Part shown: piece by piece, positions 44,366-53,505 of the stretch | Layout: every line of letters begins with the position of its first letter | How positions within the stretch are numbered: position 1 is the stretch's first letter | Source of the DNA: an uncultured Oscillospiraceae bacterium | Lineage (GTDB): Bacteria; Bacillota; Clostridia; Oscillospirales; Ruminococcaceae | Direction: 5' to 3' | Assembly: GCA_910587335.1 (NCBI GenBank) | Contig: CAJUMG010000002.1 | Span: forward strand, 27,495 to 91,494 | Length of the DNA: 64,000 nucleotides | Made by a program: the position numbers and the translations under genes | The notes under the pieces: generated by a model | What the model was told of the DNA's origin: nothing | The model's database searches: none | What the model saw: the letters and a program-made list of their open reading frames with translations, nothing else

Positions 44366-45493
44366 GTGCGCGCCCAAAAGCTCTTATCCCTTTCTCTGCT
44401 GCTTTTATTCTTTATCCCCGGTGTTTTCTTTCTTTTGGAAGGGGGATTGGGGAACTTTCCCCTCCCTTCGCCGGAGGATTTTTGGGGCAGTTTTGCCGCA
44501 CAGGAGGCGGAAGCTGTTCTGGAGGAATCCTTTCCGGGACGGGACCAGCTGAGCCGTATGGCTGCGTCGCTGCAAACTGCGTTGGGACGCAACCAGCAAA
44601 ACGGATGCTTTTACAGCGCGGATGGCATCCTACAAAATCTGCCGGACGCCGATGAAAAAATCACCTCTGAAAACTTAGAGGCCCTGCAAAATTATGCCGA
44701 CAGCTCTTCTGCGCCCTGTTATTTTTTGCTGTCCCCGACCTCTGCCGCTATTGAGCAAAATAAAATTCCCAGTCTGGCGCTGGATTCTCTATTTAACCAA
44801 AAACAGTATATCCAACGTTGCTACAGCGCCCTCTCTTCCCGCTTTCGCACCATTGATGGGTATAATAGCCTATTTTCCCACCAGGCGGAATATTTGTACT
44901 ATCGCACCGACTCTCGCCTCACCGCTCTGGGCTGCTATTATCTTTATGCCAGCGCCGGAGAAAAGCTGGGATATTCCGCCCGATCGATCAACGATTTTTC
45001 CATCTCCTACCCTCTACATGATTACTATGGAAATTTGCTGCCGCTGGCCCCTTACGCACAGGTAAAGCCGGACGTTGTCTCCCTTCTTTTTTACCAAAAG
45101 CGCAGCCGAGAAGTCCGCTTGGTCCAAGAGCCGTTGGGCGCTGCCGCAGAAAAAGAGATGTATGATCTTGACCTTTTGGAAAGTACCGATCCTTTGCAGG
45201 TCTACCTTGGGCCGGACAGCGGCGTTACCGATCTGGTGGCCAAGAGCACCCCGCAGGATGGACGCCTGCTGGTTTTTACCGACGGCAGCTGCAACGCCCT
45301 TTTTCCGCCCATGGCCATTCACTATCGACAGATTCGGGTGGTCAACCTTCTATTTGCCACATTGTCCCAACTGGAGCAAATCCATCCGGAGGAATTTGAC
45401 CAAGTTTTGTTCGTCTTTTCGATAGACAGCTTTGGATATGACAGCACAATCAGCTACGCACTTGGGAACCATGCATCCTTGCACGGATCCTGA
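44366..45493 (+). CDS. DHHW/AlgJ-like partner protein with lost DHHW motif
   Basis: 375 residues, GTG start after AAGGGAGG. One N-terminal membrane helix (about residues 6-25), then an extracellular SGNH-like domain with EESFPGRD and YLYYRTD. The family motif D-H-H-W after YRTD reads DSRL here (Asp182-Leu185), and the nucleophile segment (usual KDSYAN) reads TDGSCNALF. Such proteins complete O-acyl transfer with an MBOAT. This one has lost both parts of the active site, like its MBOAT neighbour. Confidence 0.8.
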   Translation: MRAQKLLSLSLLLLFFIPGVFFLLEGGLGNFPLPSPEDFWGSFAAQEAEAVLEESFPGRDQLSRMAASLQTALGRNQQNGCFYSADGILQNLPDADEKITSENLEALQNYADSSSAPCYFLLSPTSAAIEQNKIPSLALDSLFNQKQYIQRCYSALSSRFRTIDGYNSLFSHQAEYLYYRTDSRLTALGCYYLYASAGEKLGYSARSINDFSISYPLHDYYGNLLPLAPYAQVKPDVVSLLFYQKRSREVRLVQEPLGAAAEKEMYDLDLLESTDPLQVYLGPDSGVTDLVAKSTPQDGRLLVFTDGSCNALFPPMAIHYRQIRVVNLLFATLSQLEQIHPEEFDQVLFVFSIDSFGYDSTISYALGNHASLHGS

Positions 45494-45537
45494 AAAAGAG
45501 ATTTCGACGCTGAAATAGTACATCTAATTCCACTAGA

Positions 45538-45571
45538 AAAACACCCGACTGAACATAAGTCCAATCGGGCA
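45538..45571 (-). terminator. terminator-like hairpin at the left end of the ABC island
   Basis: Minus strand: GCCCGATT pairs with AGTCGGGT and is followed by GTTTTTC. It may end leftward transcription or protect the DHHW gene end. Confidence 0.4.
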
Positions 45572-45861
45572 TAAATACACAGGAATTTTTAATTCCAGCA
45601 ATACGATATTTTATTTCTGTTTTTAGGGTATAAGAGTGCCACGCAGAGGCAAAGATTTTTTAACAGGTTATCCTCGCTAATCTGTGGAGATGTGTAGAAA
45701 GCTGCTGCTTCTGATAAGCAGCGTTGCGGTGGTACTTGACCAACACATAGGAAATCCCTCCAAACCCAAATGGGTCTGGGGGGAAAGCTATCCACTTGGG
45801 CGTGAAGAAACAGCCCACCAAAAGTACCGTTTTTTATTTGGCGGGCTTGTTCCTTTTTTAT
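45572..45861. other. intergenic region with second hairpin
   Basis: Mostly non-coding transition to AT-rich DNA. At 45813-45850 a minus-strand stem GCCCGCCAAA/TTTTGGTGGGC followed by TGTTTCTTC probably ends the ABC operon. No convincing gene; a 68-codon minus ORF at 45589-45795 lacks features. Confidence 0.4.
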
Positions 45862-46236
45862 TTATTTTTCCGTACTTATGAGTTTTACTTTATAGACGGT
45901 AGGATAATAAAAGATACTTTCTTCATCAAATGCGTTTTCCAAAACTACCATTACGGTATCACCTTGATTAAAATCTGTAATTGGTATTTTATTATCTGAT
46001 TCATCTACTAACTCGGTGCTATCTTTAATCGAGAGTGAATTAAGCGGATTTCCGTAAATCTCTGTCGTCCGTTCAACAATCATACATATTTCGCCATCTG
46101 GTTGAGTAACAATCTCTTGAACAATCGCTTTAAATGACAGTTTAGACCACTTAGGAGCTTGACTGATTGTTATTGCAACAACAATAATGGAAACAAACAA
46201 AATAGCTCCGATGATAATCCATTTTTTCTTTCTCAT
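45862..46236 (-). CDS. membrane-anchored small protein of the ABC operon (DUF3221-like)
   Basis: 124 residues. An N-terminal Lys-rich start and one helix (about residues 6-24), then an all-beta domain: FKAIVQEIV, CMIVERTTEI, FNQGDTVMVVLEN. This pattern resembles YobA/DUF3221 OB-fold-like proteins. Outside the membrane. It begins 10 nt after the permease stop, so it is the last gene of the transporter operon and may modulate it. Confidence 0.6.
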   Translation of the reverse strand: MRKKKWIIIGAILFVSIIVVAITISQAPKWSKLSFKAIVQEIVTQPDGEICMIVERTTEIYGNPLNSLSIKDSTELVDESDNKIPITDFNQGDTVMVVLENAFDEESIFYYPTVYKVKLISTEK

Positions 46237-46246
46237 AGTTCACTCC

Positions 46247-47473
46247 TTATGCCACTTGATGTTTCTTAAATCCTAATCTGGCAAGCGGCAGTGTTATTAC
46301 TGTTAATGCAGCATATACGATTGTCCTCATAGAGAATGTGTCTAATACTAATCCTCCGAACTGATAAGAAATATATTTACCAAATTCTGGTATAGCCGCA
46401 CGATAAGGCAATAAAAACAGTGTAAGATTATATGCTCCCGTTGCTCCGCTCGGTGTCAAGAATATTGGAATGAAAAGTATCGGTACAAGTACAATCAGAA
46501 CAAGATAAGGACTTTTCATTTTAGCAGATAAAAGGAGTGTCAGACCAATCATTGCCAACTGTACCAAGTAAATAACACCTATATTGATTAGAGTCGCCTG
46601 CAAGAATGTAAACGGATATGGAATTGTTAAACCGGCAATCTGCAATGGTAAATTCCACCCGTCTACGCCAAATGAAATTAGCGGCAATCCACACGCAACA
46701 ATGATGTGAAGCACAAATGCCATAGTACCGAACAAAAGAGAAGCTATAATTTTTGCCGTTATCAATTTTGTTTTTCCGTATTTTCCAGATAAAATTACCG
46801 CATCTGTACCTGCTTGGTATTCTCCAGAGAAAGCAGGAGCAATTACAATACAGATAGCCAATATAGCAAACATTAATAGTTCAAAAGAAGTTGTGATAAT
46901 CTCCCAACCTTCATAATAGCCGTATTGCAATGGTATATCTATATTTCTTGCCATATTTCGCCAATAGTCTTTCTGTTCGTTTGATAAATCAGAAGAAGCG
47001 GCATTAAGTATCTTTTCCCTCTTGATTTCCATTGCTTTATAAAAATTTGCTCCTTTTGACACATCTAAATTTGGCATATGATTATAGCTAACATATTCAT
47101 TGGGGTTGCTATAAGCTTTTGCAATTAGATTGAGCATTTTTTCTCCTGGTGCAATTTCGTTCCAATAAGCATCTCCTATCAAAAACTTTTCGTTTCCGTC
47201 CGTTCCTACATTATCTGGATTTTCAAAGAGCTCCTGCACTTCTTGGATTGATTCAGTTATATAATCTTCTGTCAAAAGCACGGAATAATTCTCGGATTGT
47301 GCCTTTTCGTATGCAATACCTTCTGTTCCCTTTATCACACCGTTTTGATTATAGGTTTGAAATTGCATAATAGGCAGACCAAAAAGAAATGCTGTCAAAA
47401 CCAAACTGATTGCCATAACAATCAAAGTGGATTTTTTACGCAATATTTTCAAAAATTCGTATTTAACCAACAT
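46247..47473 (-). CDS. ABC-2 type permease
   Basis: 408 residues. A first helix at about 20-40, a large extracellular loop (about 45-200, Asn/Glu-rich), then five helices including AILAICIVIAPAFSGEYQAGTD, which has the ABC-2 EYxxGT motif. ATG 47473 follows GCAGGAGG and overlaps the ATPase gene by 11 nt; the longer frame is rejected. Probably exports or resists an antimicrobial peptide or lipid, given the linked two-component system. Confidence 0.85.
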   Translation of the reverse strand: MLVKYEFLKILRKKSTLIVMAISLVLTAFLFGLPIMQFQTYNQNGVIKGTEGIAYEKAQSENYSVLLTEDYITESIQEVQELFENPDNVGTDGNEKFLIGDAYWNEIAPGEKMLNLIAKAYSNPNEYVSYNHMPNLDVSKGANFYKAMEIKREKILNAASSDLSNEQKDYWRNMARNIDIPLQYGYYEGWEIITTSFELLMFAILAICIVIAPAFSGEYQAGTDAVILSGKYGKTKLITAKIIASLLFGTMAFVLHIIVACGLPLISFGVDGWNLPLQIAGLTIPYPFTFLQATLINIGVIYLVQLAMIGLTLLLSAKMKSPYLVLIVLVPILFIPIFLTPSGATGAYNLTLFLLPYRAAIPEFGKYISYQFGGLVLDTFSMRTIVYAALTVITLPLARLGFKKHQVA

Positions 47474-48359
47474 ATTTGTTTTCCTCCTGCTCCTGTGATT
47501 CTTCTCCAAAATGGTACAAAAATAAATCCTCCAAACTTGGCTCTACCATATAGGCATCTGCTGTTGGTGCGGTTTCATTTACAATGCGTAACCGTACCAT
47601 ATTTTTTTCGTGATGAAGATTGACAACAGAAAAATGCCTGCTATATTCATCAGCCTTTCTTTCATCAACCAATAATTCCCAAACCTTTCCCTTTATGTGG
47701 TCTGTAACCGTGGTCATCGGCTCTTGCAAAATGAACTGCCCTTGTTTCATCATCAAAATTGTATCAGCGATATATGAAACATCTGATACAATATGTGTGG
47801 ACAGGATAACAATTTTTTTCTTTGCAAAATCAGAAATAATATTACGAAAACGCACTCTCTCTTTGGGGTCAAGTCCTGCTGTCGGCTCGTCAAAAATAAG
47901 GATAGACGGATTATTTAGCTCTGCTTGTGCAATGCCTAATCGCTGTTTCATACCTCCCGAATAAGACTTGATTTTCTTGTCTGCTACATCTTTCAGATTC
48001 ACCATATTTAGTAAATCTTTTGTTCTGGATACTGCCTGCCGTTTATCAAGGCCTTTTACGGCAGCCATATACATCATAAACTCACGGGCAGTAAAATCGG
48101 GATAAAACCCAAAATCCTGCGGCATATAACCTAAATGGGTATAATATTGTTCTCCTAACTCATCAATCGGCTTTCGGTCTAATCGGATACTGCCAGAGGT
48201 CGGCTTTAGCACGCCGCATATCATTCGCATAAGGGTTGTCTTACCCGCACCATTCGCTCCGAGTAGTCCATATACTCCAGATGTTAATGTCGCACTCACA
48301 TTGTTTACAGCACATTTTGTTCCGTACTGTTTATTTAATTCTTGTAACTGTAATTCCAT
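47463..48359 (-). CDS. ABC transporter ATP-binding protein
   Basis: 298 residues. Walker A GANGAGKTT, Q-loop GYMPQDFGFY, signature YSGGMKQRLGIAQ, Walker B ILIFDEPTAGLD and switch His ILSTHIV. Of the bacitracin/lantibiotic-resistance (CcmA/BcrA-like) subfamily. Partner of the permease; AGGAGG lies before the start. Confidence 0.93.
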   Translation of the reverse strand: MELQLQELNKQYGTKCAVNNVSATLTSGVYGLLGANGAGKTTLMRMICGVLKPTSGSIRLDRKPIDELGEQYYTHLGYMPQDFGFYPDFTAREFMMYMAAVKGLDKRQAVSRTKDLLNMVNLKDVADKKIKSYSGGMKQRLGIAQAELNNPSILIFDEPTAGLDPKERVRFRNIISDFAKKKIVILSTHIVSDVSYIADTILMMKQGQFILQEPMTTVTDHIKGKVWELLVDERKADEYSRHFSVVNLHHEKNMVRLRIVNETAPTADAYMVEPSLEDLFLYHFGEESQEQEENKYVG

Positions 48360-48451
48360 ACAAAAACCTCCTGTTGCGTTTTAATAGGCATAAAGAAAAG
48401 GCAGCCTATGCTTATAGCATAAACTACCCATCTTAGGCGTGGCTTTTGCGT

Positions 48452-48470
48452 ACCTTAATTTAACCTTAAT
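48452..48470 (-). promoter_or_regulatory. direct-repeat operator candidate upstream of the ABC genes
   Basis: Minus strand: ATTAAGGT-taa-ATTAAGGT, two identical 8-mers exactly 11 bp apart, one helical turn. It overlaps the end of the histidine kinase gene and lies about 95 nt before the ATPase start. This arrangement is typical for OmpR-family response regulators, so the regulator at 49863-50579 is a likely binder. Confidence 0.5.
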
Positions 48471-49885
48471 TATTTCCTTTGTTCTGGAATGGAAATCTCA
48501 AACTTTGTTCCTTTTCCACGCTCACTGCTAACCGTAATATCTCCACCGTGAAGCTCTATAATTTGTTTTGCAATAGCAAGTCCAAGTCCACTTCCCTCAG
48601 ATTTTTCTTTTGTACTTGTTCCTCGATAATATCTGCTAAAAAGTTCTGGTAATTCATCTTCACTTATACCTACGCCGTTATCACATATTGATATGTGAAC
48701 ATCATTTTGAGTATCCATACGAATAGAAATCAACACTTTCGTTTTGGGCGGATTGTGTGTCAATGCGTTTATGATAATATTTTGAATGGCACGACGGAAT
48801 AAATCTGGGTCAATTAAAGCAGTACATTCATCAGCATTGCTTTCAAACTCAATATTGCGGTCTGAGAAAGCGGGGTCATTCACTATATCAATAATCAACT
48901 CTTTTAAGAAGCGTGTAAGCTGTATTTTTGTTGGATTATATGCAAAAGTACCAGAGTCCAATTGATAAGTCATTTTCAAATCGTTAATCAGCTTCTCTGT
49001 ATGATTGACATTTCTTAAAATAATTTCTCCATATTCTTTTGAAGTTTCACTTGTGAAATTAGAACTATCTGCAAGCAGCTCTGCATATCCCTTAATTGGA
49101 GAAAGGGGAGTTTTTAAGTCGTGTGTAATATTGGTTATCCATTCTTTGCGTACTCGTTCTGTATCTTCATTTACTGTATCAGCGTGTCGAACATCAGAGT
49201 CCATTTTATTTAATTCTTGATAGACTTCACTGAATATACCATTTTCTTTTAATGGCGTATAAGTACGATGTGATATACCGCTTATACCTTTTGTAACCTT
49301 TGATAATTTGCGTGAAAGCCAAAAGCTATAACCAAGTATAGCAACAGAAAGAATACCGAATGAAGCAATTATAATAAAACGCATCGTAGGTGAAAGTCGT
49401 ATAACTCGCTCTCTATTAAAATGTATCGTATACTTCCCTATATTATACGGAAAACCGATGATATAACTGCACACTTTGTCAGAGTCGTCCAGAGAATTTA
49501 CAAAAACCGTATATCCATTTTCATATTCACTTGCACTAAGTTTCATTAGTTCGGAAGCTGTATATTTTGTTGGATAATTGGCAGGCTTATTATGAGCGAA
49601 TATCTCTTCTCCAAATTCATCTATAAACTGTATCCACAAACCATATTCATCTAAGCGTTTCAGTCCAATATCTTCAATTGTAAGATTATCGTTCTCGTAT
49701 GTTGTCCAAACTGAAAAGCTATTTGCAAAATCTTGAGGAAACTTTGCCAAACTTAATCCCTCTGGCTCTGGAATTGAGAATATATAGTAAAACAAACCGA
49801 TTGCCGTTATAACAATTATTAAAATTAATGCCGTTAAAAATATAATTGTCCGAGTGAATAGATTAAAATTCTTTTTTCTTTTCAT
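48470..49885 (-). CDS. sensor histidine kinase
   Basis: 471 residues. Two helices (about 14-36 and 165-185) flank an extracellular sensor region of about 130 residues; then a HAMP-like linker, the phospho-acceptor HDLKTPLSPIKGYAELL, and an ATPase domain with NIIINALTHNPP, DNGVGIS and GSGLGLAIAKQI. It starts 23 nt inside the response regulator gene. It probably senses the substrate of the linked ABC transporter. Confidence 0.93.
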   Translation of the reverse strand: MKRKKNFNLFTRTIIFLTALILIIVITAIGLFYYIFSIPEPEGLSLAKFPQDFANSFSVWTTYENDNLTIEDIGLKRLDEYGLWIQFIDEFGEEIFAHNKPANYPTKYTASELMKLSASEYENGYTVFVNSLDDSDKVCSYIIGFPYNIGKYTIHFNRERVIRLSPTMRFIIIASFGILSVAILGYSFWLSRKLSKVTKGISGISHRTYTPLKENGIFSEVYQELNKMDSDVRHADTVNEDTERVRKEWITNITHDLKTPLSPIKGYAELLADSSNFTSETSKEYGEIILRNVNHTEKLINDLKMTYQLDSGTFAYNPTKIQLTRFLKELIIDIVNDPAFSDRNIEFESNADECTALIDPDLFRRAIQNIIINALTHNPPKTKVLISIRMDTQNDVHISICDNGVGISEDELPELFSRYYRGTSTKEKSEGSGLGLAIAKQIIELHGGDITVSSERGKGTKFEISIPEQRK

Positions 49886-50579
49886 TAGGGTTCACCAACT
49901 TATATCCTAAACCTTTCATTGTAATAATATATTGTGGAGCAGTAGGATTATCTTCTAATTTTTCACGTAAATGGCGGATATGCACCATAACAGTGTTGTC
50001 GCAGCCAAAGCAGTCCTCACCCCATACGGTTTCGTACAAGCGTTCTCGGCTGATAACTCGCCCGACATTTTGAGATAAACATTGTAATATTTCAAATTCT
50101 CTTGCAGTCAATTCGATTTCTTTATTATTTTTCATTACTCGACAACCATCAGCGTCAATCATCAGTTCACCTATTCTGACAGCGAAGTCTTGTTTTGGAT
50201 TTTGCTTGTATTCAACACGGCGTAATTGTGCTTTCACCCTGTATGCAATTTCTTTCGGACTAAATGGCTTTGTTACATAATCATCGCCGCCGACAGCCAA
50301 ACCGAGTATTTTATCCAACTCATCATTTTTAGAAGAAAGAAATAGAATAGGGCAATGAGAAAATTCACGGATTTTCTTACACACCTCATAGCCGTCAATG
50401 TCTGGAAGCATAACATCTAAAACAATGATGTCTGGATTTATTTCTTTACAAGTATTTATAGCAGACAGTCCATTATCAATTTTAATAATATTACAATATC
50501 CCTCTATGGCAAGGGCCTTTTCAAGTAAGTCTAAAATATCTGGCTCATCATCAACAAGCATTATTTTATAATTATTCAT
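49863..50579 (-). CDS. OmpR-family response regulator
   Basis: 238 residues. Receiver domain with acidic pocket VDDEPD, phospho-acceptor Asp in IIVLDVMLPD, and Lys in TKPFSP; winged-helix DNA-binding domain with ELTAREFEILQCLSQNVGRV and VMVHIRHLREKL. Pairs with the kinase downstream. Its start codon overlaps the stop of the cut HTH gene upstream. Confidence 0.95.
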   Translation of the reverse strand: MNNYKIMLVDDEPDILDLLEKALAIEGYCNIIKIDNGLSAINTCKEINPDIIVLDVMLPDIDGYEVCKKIREFSHCPILFLSSKNDELDKILGLAVGGDDYVTKPFSPKEIAYRVKAQLRRVEYKQNPKQDFAVRIGELMIDADGCRVMKNNKEIELTAREFEILQCLSQNVGRVISRERLYETVWGEDCFGCDNTVMVHIRHLREKLEDNPTAPQYIITMKGLGYKLVNPNEKKKEF

Positions 50580-50745
50580 CTGACAAATCTCCTTTCGCTT
50601 CAGTTTGTTTGTCTTTATTCACTTTATATCGGCCATCAGCAGGCTTATTAGCGTCTTTAGGTATCAGCCAAGTATTGCCCATTTTAGCTGCTCCCTCAAT
50701 TCGATTAGCATTGCAATACTGTAAAATCCGTCTACTTATAAATGC
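50572..50745 (-). pseudogene. excisionase-like HTH protein, 5'-truncated
   Basis: 57 open codons without a start, ending at TAA 50572. They read RRILQYCNANRIEGAAKMGN and TWLIPKDANKPADGR, the typical second half of small MerR/excisionase-like DNA-binding proteins found with mobile or regulatory cassettes. The frame is cut at 50745 where the 18-bp hairpin begins. Its 3' end overlaps the response regulator start, so it was once translationally coupled. Confidence 0.6.
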
Positions 50746-50784
50746 CTAAGGGGACACTTCCTTATGGGAAGTGTCCCCTTAGGC
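50744..50784. repeat. 18-bp perfect hairpin at the island boundary
   Basis: GCCTAAGGGGACACTTCC at 50744-50761 and its exact complement at 50767-50784 with a 5-nt loop. It lies exactly between the cut HTH gene and the GC-rich UPF0210 region. It may terminate transcription but also marks the junction. Confidence 0.75.
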
Positions 50785-50825
50785 CGGGCCTTTTGCTTCA
50801 ATCATGTCATTCCGCCACAGATTTT

Positions 50826-52181
50826 CTAATTTTTTAAGCTTTGCAGCGGCGCGGGGATCCGTCCGCCGCGCTGGATAAACTTAGCGGGGCTCACCTGGTT
50901 TAAGGGCATGACCGGTCCGCTGCCCAGCAGTCCGCCGAATTCCAGCTCCTCCCCCTCTTTTTTGCCGATGGCCGGAATAATGCGCACCGCCGTTGTCTTT
51001 GTATTGACCATGCCAATAGCCGCCTCGTCGGCGATAATAGCGGCAATTACCTCTGCCGGAGTATCGCCAGGGCAGACGATCATATCCAGCCCCACCGAGC
51101 AGACAGCGGTCATTGCCTCCAGCTTCTCCAGCCGCAGGCAGCCGCTGCGAGCGGCCGCGATCATCCCCGCATCTTCCGAAACCGGGATGAACGCGCCGGA
51201 AAGTCCCCCTACATGGGAGGAGGCCATGACGCCGCCTTTTTTCACCGCGTCGTTTAAAAGAGCCAAAGCGGCGGTAGTTCCGTAGCATCCGCATTGGGCA
51301 AGGCCTATCTCCTCGAGAATGTAGGCCACCGAATCCCCTACCGCCGGGGTGGGGGCCAGGGACAGGTCCACAATGCCAAAGGGAACGCCCAGCCGGCGGG
51401 AAGCCTCAGCTCCCACCAGCTGGCCCATCCGGGTGATTTTAAAGGCTGTTTTCTTGATGATGTCCGCAATGTCGGTCAGGTCCCCGTCGGGACATTTGGT
51501 CAGCGCCGCCCGGACGACGCCCGGCCCGGATACCCCCACATTCACAACGCATTCCGGCTCGCCGGGACCGTGGAACGCACCGGCCATAAAGGGGTTATCC
51601 TCCGGCGCGTTGCAGAACACCACCAGCTTGGCCGCGCCGATGCAGTCCCGGCTGGCGGTCAGGCGGGCAGCTTCGCAGACCACCTTACCCATCATGCCCA
51701 CCGCGTCCATGTTAATGCCGGTTTTGGTCGAGCCGATATTCACCGACGAGCAGACAAACTCGGTTTCCGCCAGTGCCCGGGGGATGGACTCGATCAATTC
51801 CCTGTCCCCAGCGGCAAACCCCTTGTGGACCAGCGCCGAATAGCCGCCGATAAAGTTAACGCCAACAGCTTTGGCCGCTTTGTCCAGCGTTTGGGCATAT
51901 TTTACCGGATCGCCGCCGCTGGCCGCCACCAGCATGGCGATGGGGGTAACTGCAATGCGCTTATTGATAATCGGAATACCGTACTCCGCCTCGATCTGCT
52001 CACCCACCGAGACCAGGTCCTTGGCATAGGTGGTAATTTTGTCATATACCTTCTGGCAGGACCGGTCGATATCCGGATCGCAGCAGGACAAAAGCGAAAT
52101 CCCCATGGTAATGGTACGAATATCCAGATGCTCCTCTTCGATCATCTGGACCGTTTCCATAATATCCTTCATATTGATCAT
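50826..52181 (-). CDS. UPF0210/PFL family protein
   Basis: 451 residues of the UPF0210 (DUF711) family, predicted to have a glycyl-radical-enzyme-like barrel fold. Conserved pieces include RTITMGISLLSCCDPD, FIGGYSALVHKG, SSVNIGSTKTGINMDAV and SGAFIPVSEDAGM. The reaction is unknown. It follows a small ACT-domain gene with a 13-nt gap, an association conserved in many Firmicutes that suggests amino-acid control. Confidence 0.9.
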   Translation of the reverse strand: MINMKDIMETVQMIEEEHLDIRTITMGISLLSCCDPDIDRSCQKVYDKITTYAKDLVSVGEQIEAEYGIPIINKRIAVTPIAMLVAASGGDPVKYAQTLDKAAKAVGVNFIGGYSALVHKGFAAGDRELIESIPRALAETEFVCSSVNIGSTKTGINMDAVGMMGKVVCEAARLTASRDCIGAAKLVVFCNAPEDNPFMAGAFHGPGEPECVVNVGVSGPGVVRAALTKCPDGDLTDIADIIKKTAFKITRMGQLVGAEASRRLGVPFGIVDLSLAPTPAVGDSVAYILEEIGLAQCGCYGTTAALALLNDAVKKGGVMASSHVGGLSGAFIPVSEDAGMIAAARSGCLRLEKLEAMTAVCSVGLDMIVCPGDTPAEVIAAIIADEAAIGMVNTKTTAVRIIPAIGKKEGEELEFGGLLGSGPVMPLNQVSPAKFIQRGGRIPAPLQSLKN

Positions 52182-52194
52182 GGCCGTGTCCCCC

Positions 52195-52464
52195 TTAAAT
52201 GCGGTGCATCGAGTTAAAGATGTCCTCGTGCATCACGTGGATTTTAAGGCTTTTGTCCTCTCCCATCTTCGTCATCGACTGAGAGAGCCCATTGATGCCG
52301 CCGGACAGATGGTCGATGTTGACCAGCATGACCATGACGAACATCTCCTGTAGTACCGACTGGGTCACCTCGATAATATTGGCGCCATGCTCAGCGCAGA
52401 TTCCGCTGACCGAAGCCAGAATTCCCACCGTATCCTTCCCCACTACTGTGATAATCGCTCTCAT
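52195..52464 (-). CDS. ACT domain protein (UPF0237)
   Basis: 89 residues, a single ACT domain: RAIITVVGKDTVGILASVSG and QEMFVMVMLVNIDH. Likely binds an amino acid and regulates the adjacent UPF0210 protein. AAAAGGAG lies before the start. Confidence 0.92.
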   Translation of the reverse strand: MRAIITVVGKDTVGILASVSGICAEHGANIIEVTQSVLQEMFVMVMLVNIDHLSGGINGLSQSMTKMGEDKSLKIHVMHEDIFNSMHRI

Positions 52465-52516
52465 CTTATTTTCTCCTTTTTTCCAGTTTGAATCCCATCA
52501 AATAGGGATAAATCAG

Positions 52517-52550
52517 CAAAAGGGCAAACGGCCTGTTTGCCCTTTTTTCG
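52517..52550. terminator. bidirectional terminator
   Basis: AAGGGCAAAC pairs with GTTTGCCCTT; TTTTTT follows on the plus strand and TTTT on the minus strand. It ends the C26 amidotransferase transcript before the ACT gene. Confidence 0.75.
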
Positions 52551-52566
52551 TATCCATGGTTTTATG

Positions 52567-53283
52567 CTATTGACAGTTGTCCACCAGCCAGCGGAACAGG
52601 TTCACATAATCGCCAAAGCGCTGCGCCATATTTTCCGGATGGAACTGGACACAGAGGATCTTTTTGTCCATACACTCCATCGCTTCTACAATTCCATCTG
52701 CGGCAGTACCCGTAACGGTAAAGCCCCGGGCGATATCCTTGACTGCCTGATGATGGTAAGAATTGGTCATAATCTTCTGGGCGCCCATCAGCTCCCGGAT
52801 GACGCTGCCCTCCTTCAGATCGACCCAATGGAACGGCTCGTCCCTAACCTCCATGCTGCCTACATGGGCCTGGGGGCTTTGGGTCTGGGTGGGAATATCC
52901 TGAATCATACTGCCGCCAAAAGCCACATTGGCCAGCTGCATACCGCGGCAGATGCCGAATACCGGTTTTTTCGCCGCCACACAGCCCTTGATCAGCTGCA
53001 TTTCGAACACATCCAGGTCCATGTCAAAACGGCCCATCCCCCGAACCGGATCCTCGCCATACAGATGTGGGGCGATATCCCCGCCGCCGGGACAAAGATA
53101 ACCGTCGATGGAATCTATGTACTGGGCTATCAGCTCCGGATCATTGGTCGCCGGGAGAATCACAGGGCAGCCGCCCGCCATCCGCACCGACTTGACATAA
53201 TCGCCGCCGATTCCGTAATGGCCCCGGGGGCCTACCTTCTCCATAAGAAAACCGGTAATGCCGATTAAAGGTTTTTTACTCAT
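52567..53283 (-). CDS. class I glutamine amidotransferase-like (peptidase C26)
   Basis: 238 residues of the gamma-glutamyl-GABA hydrolase-like family. Catalytic Cys in VFGICRGMQL, His/Glu in VQFHPEN, and the GYLCPGGGDIAPHLYG oxyanion-side loop. It probably hydrolyses a gamma-glutamyl amide; the substrate is not known. The start at 53283 (MSKKPL) is preferred over the upstream in-frame ATG. Confidence 0.88.
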   Translation of the reverse strand: MSKKPLIGITGFLMEKVGPRGHYGIGGDYVKSVRMAGGCPVILPATNDPELIAQYIDSIDGYLCPGGGDIAPHLYGEDPVRGMGRFDMDLDVFEMQLIKGCVAAKKPVFGICRGMQLANVAFGGSMIQDIPTQTQSPQAHVGSMEVRDEPFHWVDLKEGSVIRELMGAQKIMTNSYHHQAVKDIARGFTVTGTAADGIVEAMECMDKKILCVQFHPENMAQRFGDYVNLFRWLVDNCQ

Positions 53284-53505
53284 TATGAAATTTCGCCCCT
53301 TTTTTCTGAAAATTGCCCAAAGGCCTGTCAGATGCAATCAGTATAGCATACCGGCACCCCGGTTGCAATTGTTTTTCGCCAAAGGACCTGTTTATCCCAA
53401 CCGAAAGCCCTGGGGAAAGGCGCCTCCTTTTTCCATGACCGGCAAAAAAGCTTGTAACAACGGCGGTGAAATGGTATAGTAATATCAGCTTTAGGAGGCG
53501 ATTTT

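Noticed and set aside
51294..52217. 307-codon plus ORF over the UPF0210 gene
   Set aside because: Antisense of a well-recognised family.
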